Assembly (NCBI GenBank): GCA_024691265.1
Contig: JAILNT010000334.1
Location: forward strand, 1 to 6,965
Direction: 5' to 3'
DNA: 6,965 bases
From: Treponema sp.
GTDB taxonomy: Bacteria > Spirochaetota > Spirochaetia > Treponematales > Treponemataceae
Part shown: one piece after another, positions 1-6,212 of the stretch
Numbering within the stretch: the stretch's first letter is position 1
How the letters are laid out: every line of letters starts with the position of its first letter
The notes under the pieces: generated by a model
Seen by the model: the letters and a program-made list of their open reading frames with translations, nothing else
What the model was told of the DNA's origin: nothing
Databases searched by the model: none
Translations under genes and position numbers: made by a program

Positions 1-48
1 GTGGTGATGGTGTGCATCACTCGGTTCGCGCTCGCACTGCTGCCGACC
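1..48. other. GC-rich anomalous window end, probable chimeric or foreign sequence
   Basis: The first 50 bases contain 33 G or C (66%), while bases 61-120 contain 17 of 60 (28%), which is the normal level here. The reading frame stays open, but the encoded residues (CITRFALALLPT) replace the segment that in PotB proteins leads into the conserved aromatic-Trp motif before the GNNG stretch. Recognisable PotB resumes around AWMSIL, near base 49. An assembly or library chimera at a contig end is the simplest reading. A true recombination junction is possible but less likely. Confidence 0.6.
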
Positions 49-558
49 GCATGGATGAGCATTCTAGGTAATAACGGTATTATAAACCAGCTTTTACAAA
101 CGCTTCATATTACAAAAGATTATATAAAACTCTTATATACAGAAAATGCCATTATTGTTGTAAGTATTTATATGTATTTGCCTTATGCAATTTTACCTAT
201 ATTTACATCAATAGACAGATTTGATTTCAGCCTTTTGGAAGCTGCAAGAGATTTAGGAGCAACAAAATCTCAATCAATGACAAAAGTTTTATTGCCAAGT
301 GTAAGAAGCGGTATCATAACAGCTGTTATATTTACATTTATTCCTATATTCGGAGCTTATACAGTACCATCTCTTGTTGGTGATATGAAAAGCTACATGA
401 TAGGAAATGTAATAGTAGACCAGGTAACAAAAATAAGAAACTGGCCTCTTGCAGCAGCTTTCTCTCTTGTAATTACATTATTAAGTATGGCGGGAATCAT
501 ATTAATGATGTGTTCAAATAAAAAAGATGCAAATCTTAAAGAGGGGGAAAAGAAATGA
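1..558 (+). CDS. potB: Spermidine/putrescine ABC transporter permease PotB, 3' part only
   Basis: This is one of the two inner-membrane permease subunits that, with PotC, the ATPase PotA and the binding protein PotD, imports polyamines. The window holds roughly the last two thirds of the protein (about 168 credible residues against about 275-285 in the family). The frame is open from base 1, so the GTG there is not a real start. The permease EAA loop, which contacts the ATPase, is visible at residues 80-106 (E80-A81-A82, G86, then LLPS). Hydrophobic segments lie near residues 50-70, 104-125 and 148-170, and the tail is lysine-rich. The stretch WMSILGNNGIINQ from residue 18 is typical PotB. 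The preceding ~16 residues, encoded by GC-rich DNA, do not resemble the conserved PotB segment expected there. The stop overlaps the potC start by four bases (ATGA, 555-558), which implies coupled translation. Confidence 0.9.
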   Translation: MVMVCITRFALALLPTAWMSILGNNGIINQLLQTLHITKDYIKLLYTENAIIVVSIYMYLPYAILPIFTSIDRFDFSLLEAARDLGATKSQSMTKVLLPSVRSGIITAVIFTFIPIFGAYTVPSLVGDMKSYMIGNVIVDQVTKIRNWPLAAAFSLVITLLSMAGIILMMCSNKKDANLKEGEKK

Positions 559-1427
559 ATCCATATCGTGCTTTTTTAAAAAGGCTTGAAAAGAAAGAAC
601 CTAAATACGAAAGTGCAAAACATGCAAAAAGAAACTGGAAAAAAAGAAGAAATACCTTCTCAGTTTCAAAAACAGTATTGTTTTTCACCCTACTATTTTT
701 GTTTATGCCTTTAATATACATAGCTATATTTTCTTTTAACAGCTCTAAAGATTCCACATTTACAGGCTTTTCATTCATTTGGTATAAGCAGCTTTTTTCA
801 GATTCTCCGGCTCTTTGGAAATCTTTACTAAACAGTCTTATTGTAGCCATAAGTTCAGGTCTTGCAGCAACAATACTAGGAACTTTAGCCGCAATAGGAA
901 TATATTGGTATAAATTCAGAGGCAGAACTTATATTCAAACAATAAGCTTTCTTCCAATGGTACTTCCAGAAGTAATTATGGGTGTTTCAATGCTCATTTT
1001 CTTTGATGGAATAAAAATGCCACTCGGACTATTTACAATATTTGCAGCTCATACAACATTCTGTCTGCCGTTCGTATTCCTTATGGTAGGAGCAAGAATA
1101 GACGAATTTGATTATTCAATTGTAGAAGCTTCTCATGACCTTGGAGCAAATGAATTTGAAACTCTTACAAGAGTTGTAATACCTGCTATCATGCCAGGAA
1201 TTACAAGCGGCTTCATGATGAGCGTAACAATGTCACTTGAAGACTATGTTATAACAAATCTAGTAAGTGGACCTGGAAGCACAACACTTCCTCTTTATAT
1301 TTACTCTACAATAAGAACTGGAGTATCTCCGGTAATAAATTGTTTAAGCGTTATTCTTATTCTTTTCACCTGTATTTTTGCATTCAGCATGAGAGGAATG
1401 TTAAAGAGTATCGCAGCATCAAGATAA
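555..1427 (+). CDS. potC: Spermidine/putrescine ABC transporter permease PotC
   Basis: This is the second permease subunit of the polyamine importer, expected to form the membrane channel with PotB. At 290 residues it is slightly longer than typical PotC (about 260-270). The extra length is a basic N-terminal extension: residues 1-39 carry 14 Lys/Arg before the first membrane helix at about 41-61. Further helices lie near 92-118, 130-150, 158-180, 212-228 and 258-277. The FNSS motif after helix 1 (61-64) and the EAA loop (E191-A-S, G197, then VVIPAIMPGI) are family hallmarks. The ATG overlaps the potB stop and sits seven bases after a strong Shine-Dalgarno (GAGGGGG, 541-547). No later start codon precedes helix 1, so the long N-terminus appears real. 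It lies in an operon with potD, 38 bases downstream with no terminator between. Confidence 0.95.
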   Translation: MNPYRAFLKRLEKKEPKYESAKHAKRNWKKRRNTFSVSKTVLFFTLLFLFMPLIYIAIFSFNSSKDSTFTGFSFIWYKQLFSDSPALWKSLLNSLIVAISSGLAATILGTLAAIGIYWYKFRGRTYIQTISFLPMVLPEVIMGVSMLIFFDGIKMPLGLFTIFAAHTTFCLPFVFLMVGARIDEFDYSIVEASHDLGANEFETLTRVVIPAIMPGITSGFMMSVTMSLEDYVITNLVSGPGSTTLPLYIYSTIRTGVSPVINCLSVILILFTCIFAFSMRGMLKSIAASR

Positions 1428-1465
1428 CACAATAAAATCAATTAGATAGGATAGATAGGATTTTT

Positions 1466-2527
1466 ATGAAAAAGATTTTTGGAAAAGCTGTAGCATTAGC
1501 TACAATGACAGCCGCATTAGCAGTTCTCTCATCTTGTGGAGAAAAAGAAGTTGTACAGAGCGATGAAAAGGTTCTTAACCTTTACAACTGGACTTACTAC
1601 ACACCAGATTCTGTTATAAAGAAGTTTGAAGATGAATTTGGCGTAAAAGTAAATGTAGACAGCTACACAACAAACGAAGAAATGTATGCTAAAATCAAGG
1701 CTGGCGGTGGAAAGGGATATGACATCATCGTTCCTTCACAGGATTATGTTTCTATAATGATAGAACAGGATATGCTTCGTGAAATAGACCATGAAAAGTT
1801 CACAAATGCAAAAAACATTAATCCAAAAGTTCTTGAAAAAGCAACTTATGACCCTGAAATGAAATATAGTGTTCCTTACTATTTTGGAGCTGCTGGTATC
1901 AGCGTAAACAATACAAAAGTACAGAACTACGAAAAGAGCTGGAATATCTTTGCCCGTACAGACCTTAAAGGACATATGAGCATGATGGACGACATGAGAG
2001 AAGTTTTAGGAGATGCTCTTGCCTGCATGAATCTTTCTGTAAACACTGTTGATGATGAAAAATTAAAAGATGCTGCAAAAATTGTAAAAGAAAACTGGAA
2101 GCCAAACCTTGTAAAATTTGATTCAGAAGGTTTTGGAAAGTCATTCCGTGATGGAGACTTCTGGGTATGCCAGGGCTATGCAGAAGCTATTTTTGGTGAA
2201 GTGCCAGAAGAAAGATGGAATGAAATAGACTTCTTTATTCCTTCTGATGGTGGTCCTTCATACCTCGACAGCATGTGTATATTAAAAGATTCTACACATT
2301 ATGCAATTGCAAATGACTTTATAAATTTTATACATAGACCAGAAATTTATGCGGAATTCCTTGACGCATTTAGATTTCCGTGCTATGTAAATACTGAAGC
2401 TGCACAATATATGAAGACAACTCCAATGTACAATGCTTCAGAAATGGATAATTGCGAATTGAAGGAAGATATAGGCGAAGACCTTGATAAGTTCAATGAA
2501 CTTTGGCAAGATATTCGCTTTAACTAA
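1466..2527 (+). CDS. potD: Spermidine/putrescine-binding lipoprotein PotD
   Basis: This is the substrate-binding component of the polyamine importer, anchored to a membrane by lipid. Residues 1-23 form a lipoprotein signal peptide (basic KK start, hydrophobic core) ending in the relaxed lipobox L21-S-S-C24, as is common in spirochaetes. The mature part is an ordinary PotD fold, 353 residues in total. Comparison from memory with E. coli PotD places its polyamine-contacting residues at W42 and Y45 (in YNWTYY), D176 and E179 (in DDMREV) and D269 (in YLDS). Two Trp positions of the E. coli site appear replaced, by Q236 and by Y267, so ligand preference may differ. The ATG follows AGGA (1457-1460) at five-base spacing, within a short repetitive leader (ATAGGATAGATAGGA). 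It ends five bases before the next gene. Confidence 0.93.
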   Translation: MKKIFGKAVALATMTAALAVLSSCGEKEVVQSDEKVLNLYNWTYYTPDSVIKKFEDEFGVKVNVDSYTTNEEMYAKIKAGGGKGYDIIVPSQDYVSIMIEQDMLREIDHEKFTNAKNINPKVLEKATYDPEMKYSVPYYFGAAGISVNNTKVQNYEKSWNIFARTDLKGHMSMMDDMREVLGDALACMNLSVNTVDDEKLKDAAKIVKENWKPNLVKFDSEGFGKSFRDGDFWVCQGYAEAIFGEVPEERWNEIDFFIPSDGGPSYLDSMCILKDSTHYAIANDFINFIHRPEIYAEFLDAFRFPCYVNTEAAQYMKTTPMYNASEMDNCELKEDIGEDLDKFNELWQDIRFN

Positions 2528-2532
2528 CAAAA

Positions 2533-4209
2533 ATGATAAGTGCTTTTTCTGATTATAAAACTGTTTTAGATAAAATGCCGGATTCAATTTTTTTGATTAC
2601 CGGCTCAAAAGATACTTTTACCGTTATTTATGAAAATGATAAGTTTCATAAACTAACCAGAGGAAGCATTCCTCTAGGCTCTAACATAGTAGACTATCTT
2701 AATAAGAATATAAAGATACAATATAGCTATGAAGAGCTAGAGGAAAAAATTCTTCATACAGATGAACAAGCTATAGAAACTACTATAGAAACAAAAGATA
2801 CAGGACATCTAATGTTTCTAACCTTGTCTTATTATCAAGAAAAAACTTATCTTGGTGTAATAAGAGAGACTGTTTCAATAAATAAAATAGCTACAAAAAT
2901 ACAGGATATTGCATATACAGATTACATATCAGGCTTACCTAACAGAGCCTGTTTCTATGAAAATTATAAAAATCAAATAAATAAATCAAAAAAAGATGGA
3001 AGCATGTTTGCTTTAATGCTGCTTGACCTTGATAATATGAAAAATATCAATGATGCAAATGGACATGCAGCAGGAGATGAACTTATAAGACACGCTTCAC
3101 AAATGCTTCATAGTTTTGAAAAAGATTGTATTAAAGCTTTCAGATACGGTGATGATGAATTTATTCTTTTGATAAGTGATATTACATCTAGAAATTTTCT
3201 TATAACAATTGCAGATACAATTCTTGAAACATTTAATCTTGAAAATATTGAAGTATCTGGAGGAATAACAGTATATCCTGATGACAGTAAAGATGATTCA
3301 GAATTACTAAAATACGCAGACATTGCTTTATATGATGTAAAAGCAAATGGAAAAAATGCCATAAACTTTTTCCAGTCAATCATGTATCAAAAGTTCTCAA
3401 CAAGAGTAGCTCTTGAATATCACATGAATCAGGCATTTACAGATAGACAGTTTCAATTATATTTCCAACCACAATTTGATATAAGAACAAATGCACTTAG
3501 AGGCTTTGAAGCTCTCATAAGATGGTATGATAAAGATTTAGGCTGGATAAGCCCAGAAAAGTTTATTCCTGTAGCAGAAGAATCACATCTTGTAGTACCT
3601 ATAGGAAGCTGGGTTTTAGAAAAAGCCTGTTCAACACTTCACGATTGGCAGAAAAATTGGAATTTCACAGGCATAATGTCTGTAAACGTATCGCCTTTAC
3701 AACTAAAAAAAGCTGATTTTGTATGCGAAGTATTGTCTGTTAGAAAAAAATACAATATAGACCCAAAAGCGTTAGAACTTGAAATTAATGAAGGCGTAAT
3801 GATAGCAAATCCTGAAGAAATAATCAGCATATTACAACAATTCAAGGATAAAGGATTTGGTATCTCTCTTGATGATTTTGGTACAGGCTATTCATCATTA
3901 CATTATTTACAAATGCTGCCATTAACAACCCTGAAAATCGATAAATCATTTGTAACAAACCTTATGACAATGCAAAGCATAGAAGCAAATATAACAGACT
4001 CAATTATATCTATGGTTTCAAAGATAGGGCTTGATACAATAGCAGAAGGCGTAGAACATCAAGAGCAGCTTCACGTCTTAAAAGCCTTAAATTGTCATAA
4101 CATTCAGGGCTTTTTAAAGGGGAAGCCAATGCCAAAAGAAGAGTGTGAAAAATCATTCTTCAATAGAGCTTTCACAAAAAATATAGAAAAAATGCCTTCT
4201 TCATATTAA
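2533..4209 (+). CDS. PAS-like/GGDEF/EAL protein, probable c-di-GMP phosphodiesterase
   Basis: This soluble 558-residue signalling protein has no signal peptide or membrane helix. Residues 1-115 look like a PAS-type sensor (weak similarity by eye). The GGDEF domain spans about 125-280, with the metal-binding region LDLDNMKNIND (164-174) and GHAAGDEL (177-184). The signature is G206-D-D-E-F210 instead of GGDEF, and there is no RxxD inhibitory site in front of it, so cyclase activity is doubtful. The EAL domain spans about 295-545 and keeps the expected catalytic residues: E326 (EALIR), N385, E420, D447-D448 with an intact loop FGTGYSSL, K471, E505 and Q525. The likely activity is hydrolysis of c-di-GMP, with the GGDEF domain perhaps sensing GTP. 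The gene starts five bases after potD and has no clear Shine-Dalgarno, so it is probably translated by coupling to potD. It ends inside TTAA shared with the convergent gene. Confidence 0.92.
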   Translation: MISAFSDYKTVLDKMPDSIFLITGSKDTFTVIYENDKFHKLTRGSIPLGSNIVDYLNKNIKIQYSYEELEEKILHTDEQAIETTIETKDTGHLMFLTLSYYQEKTYLGVIRETVSINKIATKIQDIAYTDYISGLPNRACFYENYKNQINKSKKDGSMFALMLLDLDNMKNINDANGHAAGDELIRHASQMLHSFEKDCIKAFRYGDDEFILLISDITSRNFLITIADTILETFNLENIEVSGGITVYPDDSKDDSELLKYADIALYDVKANGKNAINFFQSIMYQKFSTRVALEYHMNQAFTDRQFQLYFQPQFDIRTNALRGFEALIRWYDKDLGWISPEKFIPVAEESHLVVPIGSWVLEKACSTLHDWQKNWNFTGIMSVNVSPLQLKKADFVCEVLSVRKKYNIDPKALELEINEGVMIANPEEIISILQQFKDKGFGISLDDFGTGYSSLHYLQMLPLTTLKIDKSFVTNLMTMQSIEANITDSIISMVSKIGLDTIAEGVEHQEQLHVLKALNCHNIQGFLKGKPMPKEECEKSFFNRAFTKNIEKMPSSY

Positions 4210-4649
4210 TCAGAACTTTCTGGCACTCTATATTCTACATAGCGAACATGACCGCTTTTTACAGCCTCTTTTATTTCACTTTCTCTTTTTGATAAAGTTG
4301 CTTTACCGGTTTTTACTTCAATTATAAGGATTTCTTTTATCGATTTACCTTCTGCCGCACCAGGAAAAGCCACAAAATCAACAGGCTTACCAACAAAGCG
4401 GACATCACCAAAATTGCAAGGAAAATCAGGAAGAAAAGGAGCAAGCTGCTCACTTACCTGCCCTCCTATAACAGCACGACTTTTTTTTATTGCATCTTTT
4501 CTTTCAGCCATGATACGGGATTTATCCATCATTTTTGCATGAAGTAAACCTATTTCATGACCTAAGAAAAAAGCGATTCCAATTATCACAGAAGCAAGTA
4601 TAAAAAGCAAAATTGGGTGCCCACCTAAAAACAATAAAAAACTATTCAT
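4206..4649 (-). CDS. Membrane-anchored Holliday-junction-resolvase-related endonuclease-like protein
   Basis: This 147-residue protein resembles the family described as endonuclease related to archaeal Holliday junction resolvase (Pfam Endonuc_Holl). Residues 4-30 form one hydrophobic N-terminal helix, followed by a charged linker (39-57). The core carries the nuclease-type residues in order: G62-G-x-x-x-E67, F85-x-G-x-P-V-D91-F-V, and E111-V-K113-T-G-K. This is the E...D...ExK pattern of PD-(D/E)XK-like enzymes. The biochemical function of this bacterial branch is unknown to me; nuclease activity is inferred from the motif only. It is convergent with the GGDEF/EAL gene (stops overlap) and divergent from the OmpA-domain gene, with 37 bases between the two starts. 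No clear Shine-Dalgarno precedes the ATG. A TTGACT box on the - strand (complement of 4697-4702) is a possible -35, but I see only a poor -10. Confidence 0.8.
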   Translation of the reverse strand: MNSFLLFLGGHPILLFILASVIIGIAFFLGHEIGLLHAKMMDKSRIMAERKDAIKKSRAVIGGQVSEQLAPFLPDFPCNFGDVRFVGKPVDFVAFPGAAEGKSIKEILIIEVKTGKATLSKRESEIKEAVKSGHVRYVEYRVPESSD

Positions 4650-4650
4650 A

Positions 4651-4680
4651 TTGGCACAATATCAAATTAATGCCGATAAT
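4651..4680 (+). promoter_or_regulatory. Sigma-70-type promoter of the OmpA-domain gene
   Basis: TTGGCA (4651-4656) and GATAAT (4675-4680) each match the consensus at five of six positions, with an 18-base spacer. The predicted transcription start falls at about 4686-4688, on the ATG at 4687, so the transcript would be leaderless or nearly so. This agrees with the absence of any Shine-Dalgarno before that ATG. Confidence 0.5.
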
Positions 4681-4686
4681 TCCAGT

Positions 4687-5913
4687 ATGAGAGTAAAGTC
4701 AACAATTTTTACAATTATTATTTCTTTGTTATCGCTTCAATTTCTTTCAGCTCAAGAAGCTCAATTATTCGAATTTAAATACAAAAAAGACGATAATTAC
4801 CGAGTGCTTTCAACTATAGAAGAAGATGTTTATGTAAATGGAAGACTCAATCATCATGCAAGCATAATAAACAGAATATCCGTAACAGTAACAGACACAA
4901 CAGAAGACGGACGCGGAGTGCACAGTGCAAATTTCATGGCAAGTGAAGAATCACAAGGGCAAGCCGGAACTTTATATACATGGGGAAATGAATACGAAAG
5001 CATATACACAAGAGATAAGCAGGGAAAATATACAATGGGTGACCAATACTTTATGCCTGTTGTTAGAGATATGCCTATTTTCCCTAAAAAAGCTGTAGCT
5101 ATAGGTGAAACATGGACAGAAGAAGGTTATGAAGTCCAGGATTTAAGAAGAACCTTTAATATTCAAACACCTTTTAAGGCTCCTTTTATTGCAAATTATA
5201 AATATGAAGGTCCTGTAAATGAAAATGGAAAAACACTACATAAAATCTCTGTAAACTATTCAATACAATTTGACGCTCCAGCACAGGAAAAATTATGGCA
5301 GTACAACGATTATCCGCAAACTACCCTAGGACATTCTCAGCAAAATCTATATTTTGATGTGGAAAAGGGAGCTTTAGACCATTATGATGAAACATTCTTA
5401 ATAAGTATTGAAACCGTACATGGGAATGTTTATAGGTTTAAGGGAAAATCTAGTGCAAAAGTTACAAATTTTGAAAGGACTAGAGATACGACAACCGTAC
5501 AAAATGTACAGGATAAAATAAAATCTTTAGGGCTTGAAAATGTAAATGTTATTGCTACTGATAAAGGTCTTACTTTTAGTATTGAGAATATAAAATTTCT
5601 TGCGGATTCTGCTATTTTGCAGGATAGTGAGCAAGAAAAGCTTAAACAGATTGCAAGGATTATTGAGGAGTATCCTAATAATGATTTGCTTATTACAGGT
5701 TATACGGCTTTAGCTGGTAGTAAGGAAAGCCGCAAGAAGCTTTCTGATGAAAGAGCTCAATCGGTTGCTCAGTTTTTGATATCATTGGGTGTTAAAGATA
5801 AAAAACAGGTGTTTATTCAAGGGTTGGGTGCTGAAAATCCTGTAGCTCCAAGTGATACAGAGGAGAATAAAGCTAGAAACAGACGAGTTGAAATAACGAT
5901 TCTTGATAGATAA
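4687..5913 (+). CDS. Secreted OmpA-family protein with unknown beta-rich N-terminal domain
   Basis: The 408-residue protein starts with a signal peptide (MRVKSTIF, hydrophobic core, cleavage expected after FLSA at residue 22). I chose the ATG at 4687 over a TTG at 4651 because it gives a clean signal peptide and because the TTG lies in the likely -35 box. Residues ~25-255 form a beta-rich domain I do not recognise. Residues ~258-285 are a linker, and ~298-408 are an OmpA C-terminal domain that normally binds peptidoglycan (FLADSAIL, LSDERAQSVAQFL, NRRVEI). The two residues that grip diaminopimelate in OmpA are usually Asp and Arg. Here Arg is present (R356), but the Asp of GHTD is Ala (GYTA, A341). 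The protein is likely periplasmic, or linked to the outer membrane and cell wall. Codon third positions change abruptly between the two domains. The gene reads toward the hairpin repeats, which probably end its transcript. Confidence 0.88.
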   Translation: MRVKSTIFTIIISLLSLQFLSAQEAQLFEFKYKKDDNYRVLSTIEEDVYVNGRLNHHASIINRISVTVTDTTEDGRGVHSANFMASEESQGQAGTLYTWGNEYESIYTRDKQGKYTMGDQYFMPVVRDMPIFPKKAVAIGETWTEEGYEVQDLRRTFNIQTPFKAPFIANYKYEGPVNENGKTLHKISVNYSIQFDAPAQEKLWQYNDYPQTTLGHSQQNLYFDVEKGALDHYDETFLISIETVHGNVYRFKGKSSAKVTNFERTRDTTTVQNVQDKIKSLGLENVNVIATDKGLTFSIENIKFLADSAILQDSEQEKLKQIARIIEEYPNNDLLITGYTALAGSKESRKKLSDERAQSVAQFLISLGVKDKKQVFIQGLGAENPVAPSDTEENKARNRRVEITILDR

Positions 5914-6062
5914 GCAGAATATTTTTTATGTTGTTATAAATATAAATAAGTGGGTCCCAGTAACGAAAAAAAATAAGATATCTCCCCTAAAGGGTCCCTT
6001 CTTATTTTCTTTTCTACGTCCCACTTATTTATATTTTTATCCTGCGTTTTATTCTGCTTATC
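5909..6062. repeat. Outer inverted repeat enclosing hairpin copy 1 and the ompA stop
   Basis: GATAAGCAGAATA at 5909-5921 is the exact reverse complement of 6050-6062 (13 bp). The left arm contains the TAA stop of the OmpA-domain gene (5911-5913). The arms flank the first 99-bp repeat, so the whole block can fold into a long interrupted palindrome. Copy 2 of the repeat lacks this outer arm. Confidence 0.75.
5946..6044. repeat. Hairpin-forming 99-bp repeat, copy 1
   Basis: This unit is identical to 6082-6180 at 97 of 99 positions (differences at 5996/6132 C/T and 6039/6175 A/G). It is an imperfect inverted repeat. Here the outer stem is 17 bp, perfect, pairing 5938-5954 with 6020-6036. It continues through GTA/TAC (5960-5962 with 6015-6017) and then 13 pairs (5965-5977 with 6001-6014, one C bulged). 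The apex CCCTAAAGGG (5985-5994) is itself self-complementary. A-rich DNA precedes the stem and T-rich DNA follows it, so it could terminate transcription in both directions. It has no coding potential. It may be a miniature mobile element or a REP-like sequence. Confidence 0.85.
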
Positions 6063-6081
6063 GATGCTATTTTGACCGTGT

Positions 6082-6180
6082 ATAAGTGGGTCCCAGTAAC
6101 GAAAAAAAATAAGATATCTCCCCTAAAGGGTTCCTTCTTATTTTCTTTTCTACGTCCCACTTATTTATATTTTTGTCCTG
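6082..6180. repeat. Hairpin-forming 99-bp repeat, copy 2
   Basis: This is the second direct copy, starting 136 bp after the first and 37 bp after its end. The inner stem and apex are kept, but the outer stem is only 9 bp (6082-6090 with 6156-6164), because the bases to the left differ from copy 1. The right end supplies a possible -35 box for the recQ-like gene and the TCCTG that can pair with its Shine-Dalgarno. Confidence 0.85.
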
Positions 6181-6192
6181 ACAGCTTATACT
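6164..6192 (+). promoter_or_regulatory. Possible promoter of the recQ-like gene
   Basis: TTTATA (6164-6169, four of six matches to the -35 consensus) and TATACT (6187-6192, five of six matches to the -10) are 17 bases apart. The start would be near 6199, leaving a leader of about 14 bases with AGGA at 6203-6206 before the ATG at 6213. The -35 lies in the end of repeat copy 2. AT-rich DNA makes chance matches common. Confidence 0.35.
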
Positions 6193-6206
6193 GTTTTGGT
6201 ACAGGA
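6176..6206 (+). promoter_or_regulatory. Possible RBS-masking hairpin upstream of recQ
   Basis: TCCTG (6176-6180) can pair with CAGGA (6202-6206), which holds the AGGA Shine-Dalgarno, and ACAG (6181-6184) can pair with CTGT (6191-6194). A competing short hairpin pairs the same CTGT with ACAG (6201-6204). Only RNA entering from upstream would contain the full structure. RNA started at the predicted promoter would not. Confidence 0.3.
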
Positions 6207-6212
6207 TTTTTT

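Noticed and set aside
1..20. His-tag-like CACCATCACCAC on the - strand of the first bases
   Set aside because: Only four His codons and no other vector sequence are visible, so a vector origin cannot be claimed.
536..850. Open frame of 104 codons on the - strand opposite potC
   Set aside because: It lies wholly opposite the well-supported potB end and potC. The hydrophobic, Phe-rich translation is what the antisense of membrane-protein codons gives.
1736..1975. Open frame of 79 codons on the - strand inside potD
   Set aside because: It is an antisense shadow of a clear PotD sequence with no start signals.
4651..4686. TTG at 4651 as an upstream start of the OmpA-domain protein
   Set aside because: It would put 12 polar residues before a clean signal peptide and coincides with the likely -35 box.
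4670..4690. Mini open frame of six codons whose TGA overlaps the ompA ATG
   Set aside because: Its ATG lies in the spacer of the predicted promoter, so it would not be transcribed, and it has no ribosome binding site.
5903..6085. 60-residue open frame on the + strand across the repeat
   Set aside because: It starts at TTG inside the ompA 3' end, runs through the inverted repeat and has no ribosome binding site. It is a by-product of structured non-coding DNA.
5938..6180. CRISPR array
   Set aside because: There are only two units, each 99 bp and strongly palindromic, with one 37-bp gap and no cas gene nearby. This does not fit an array.
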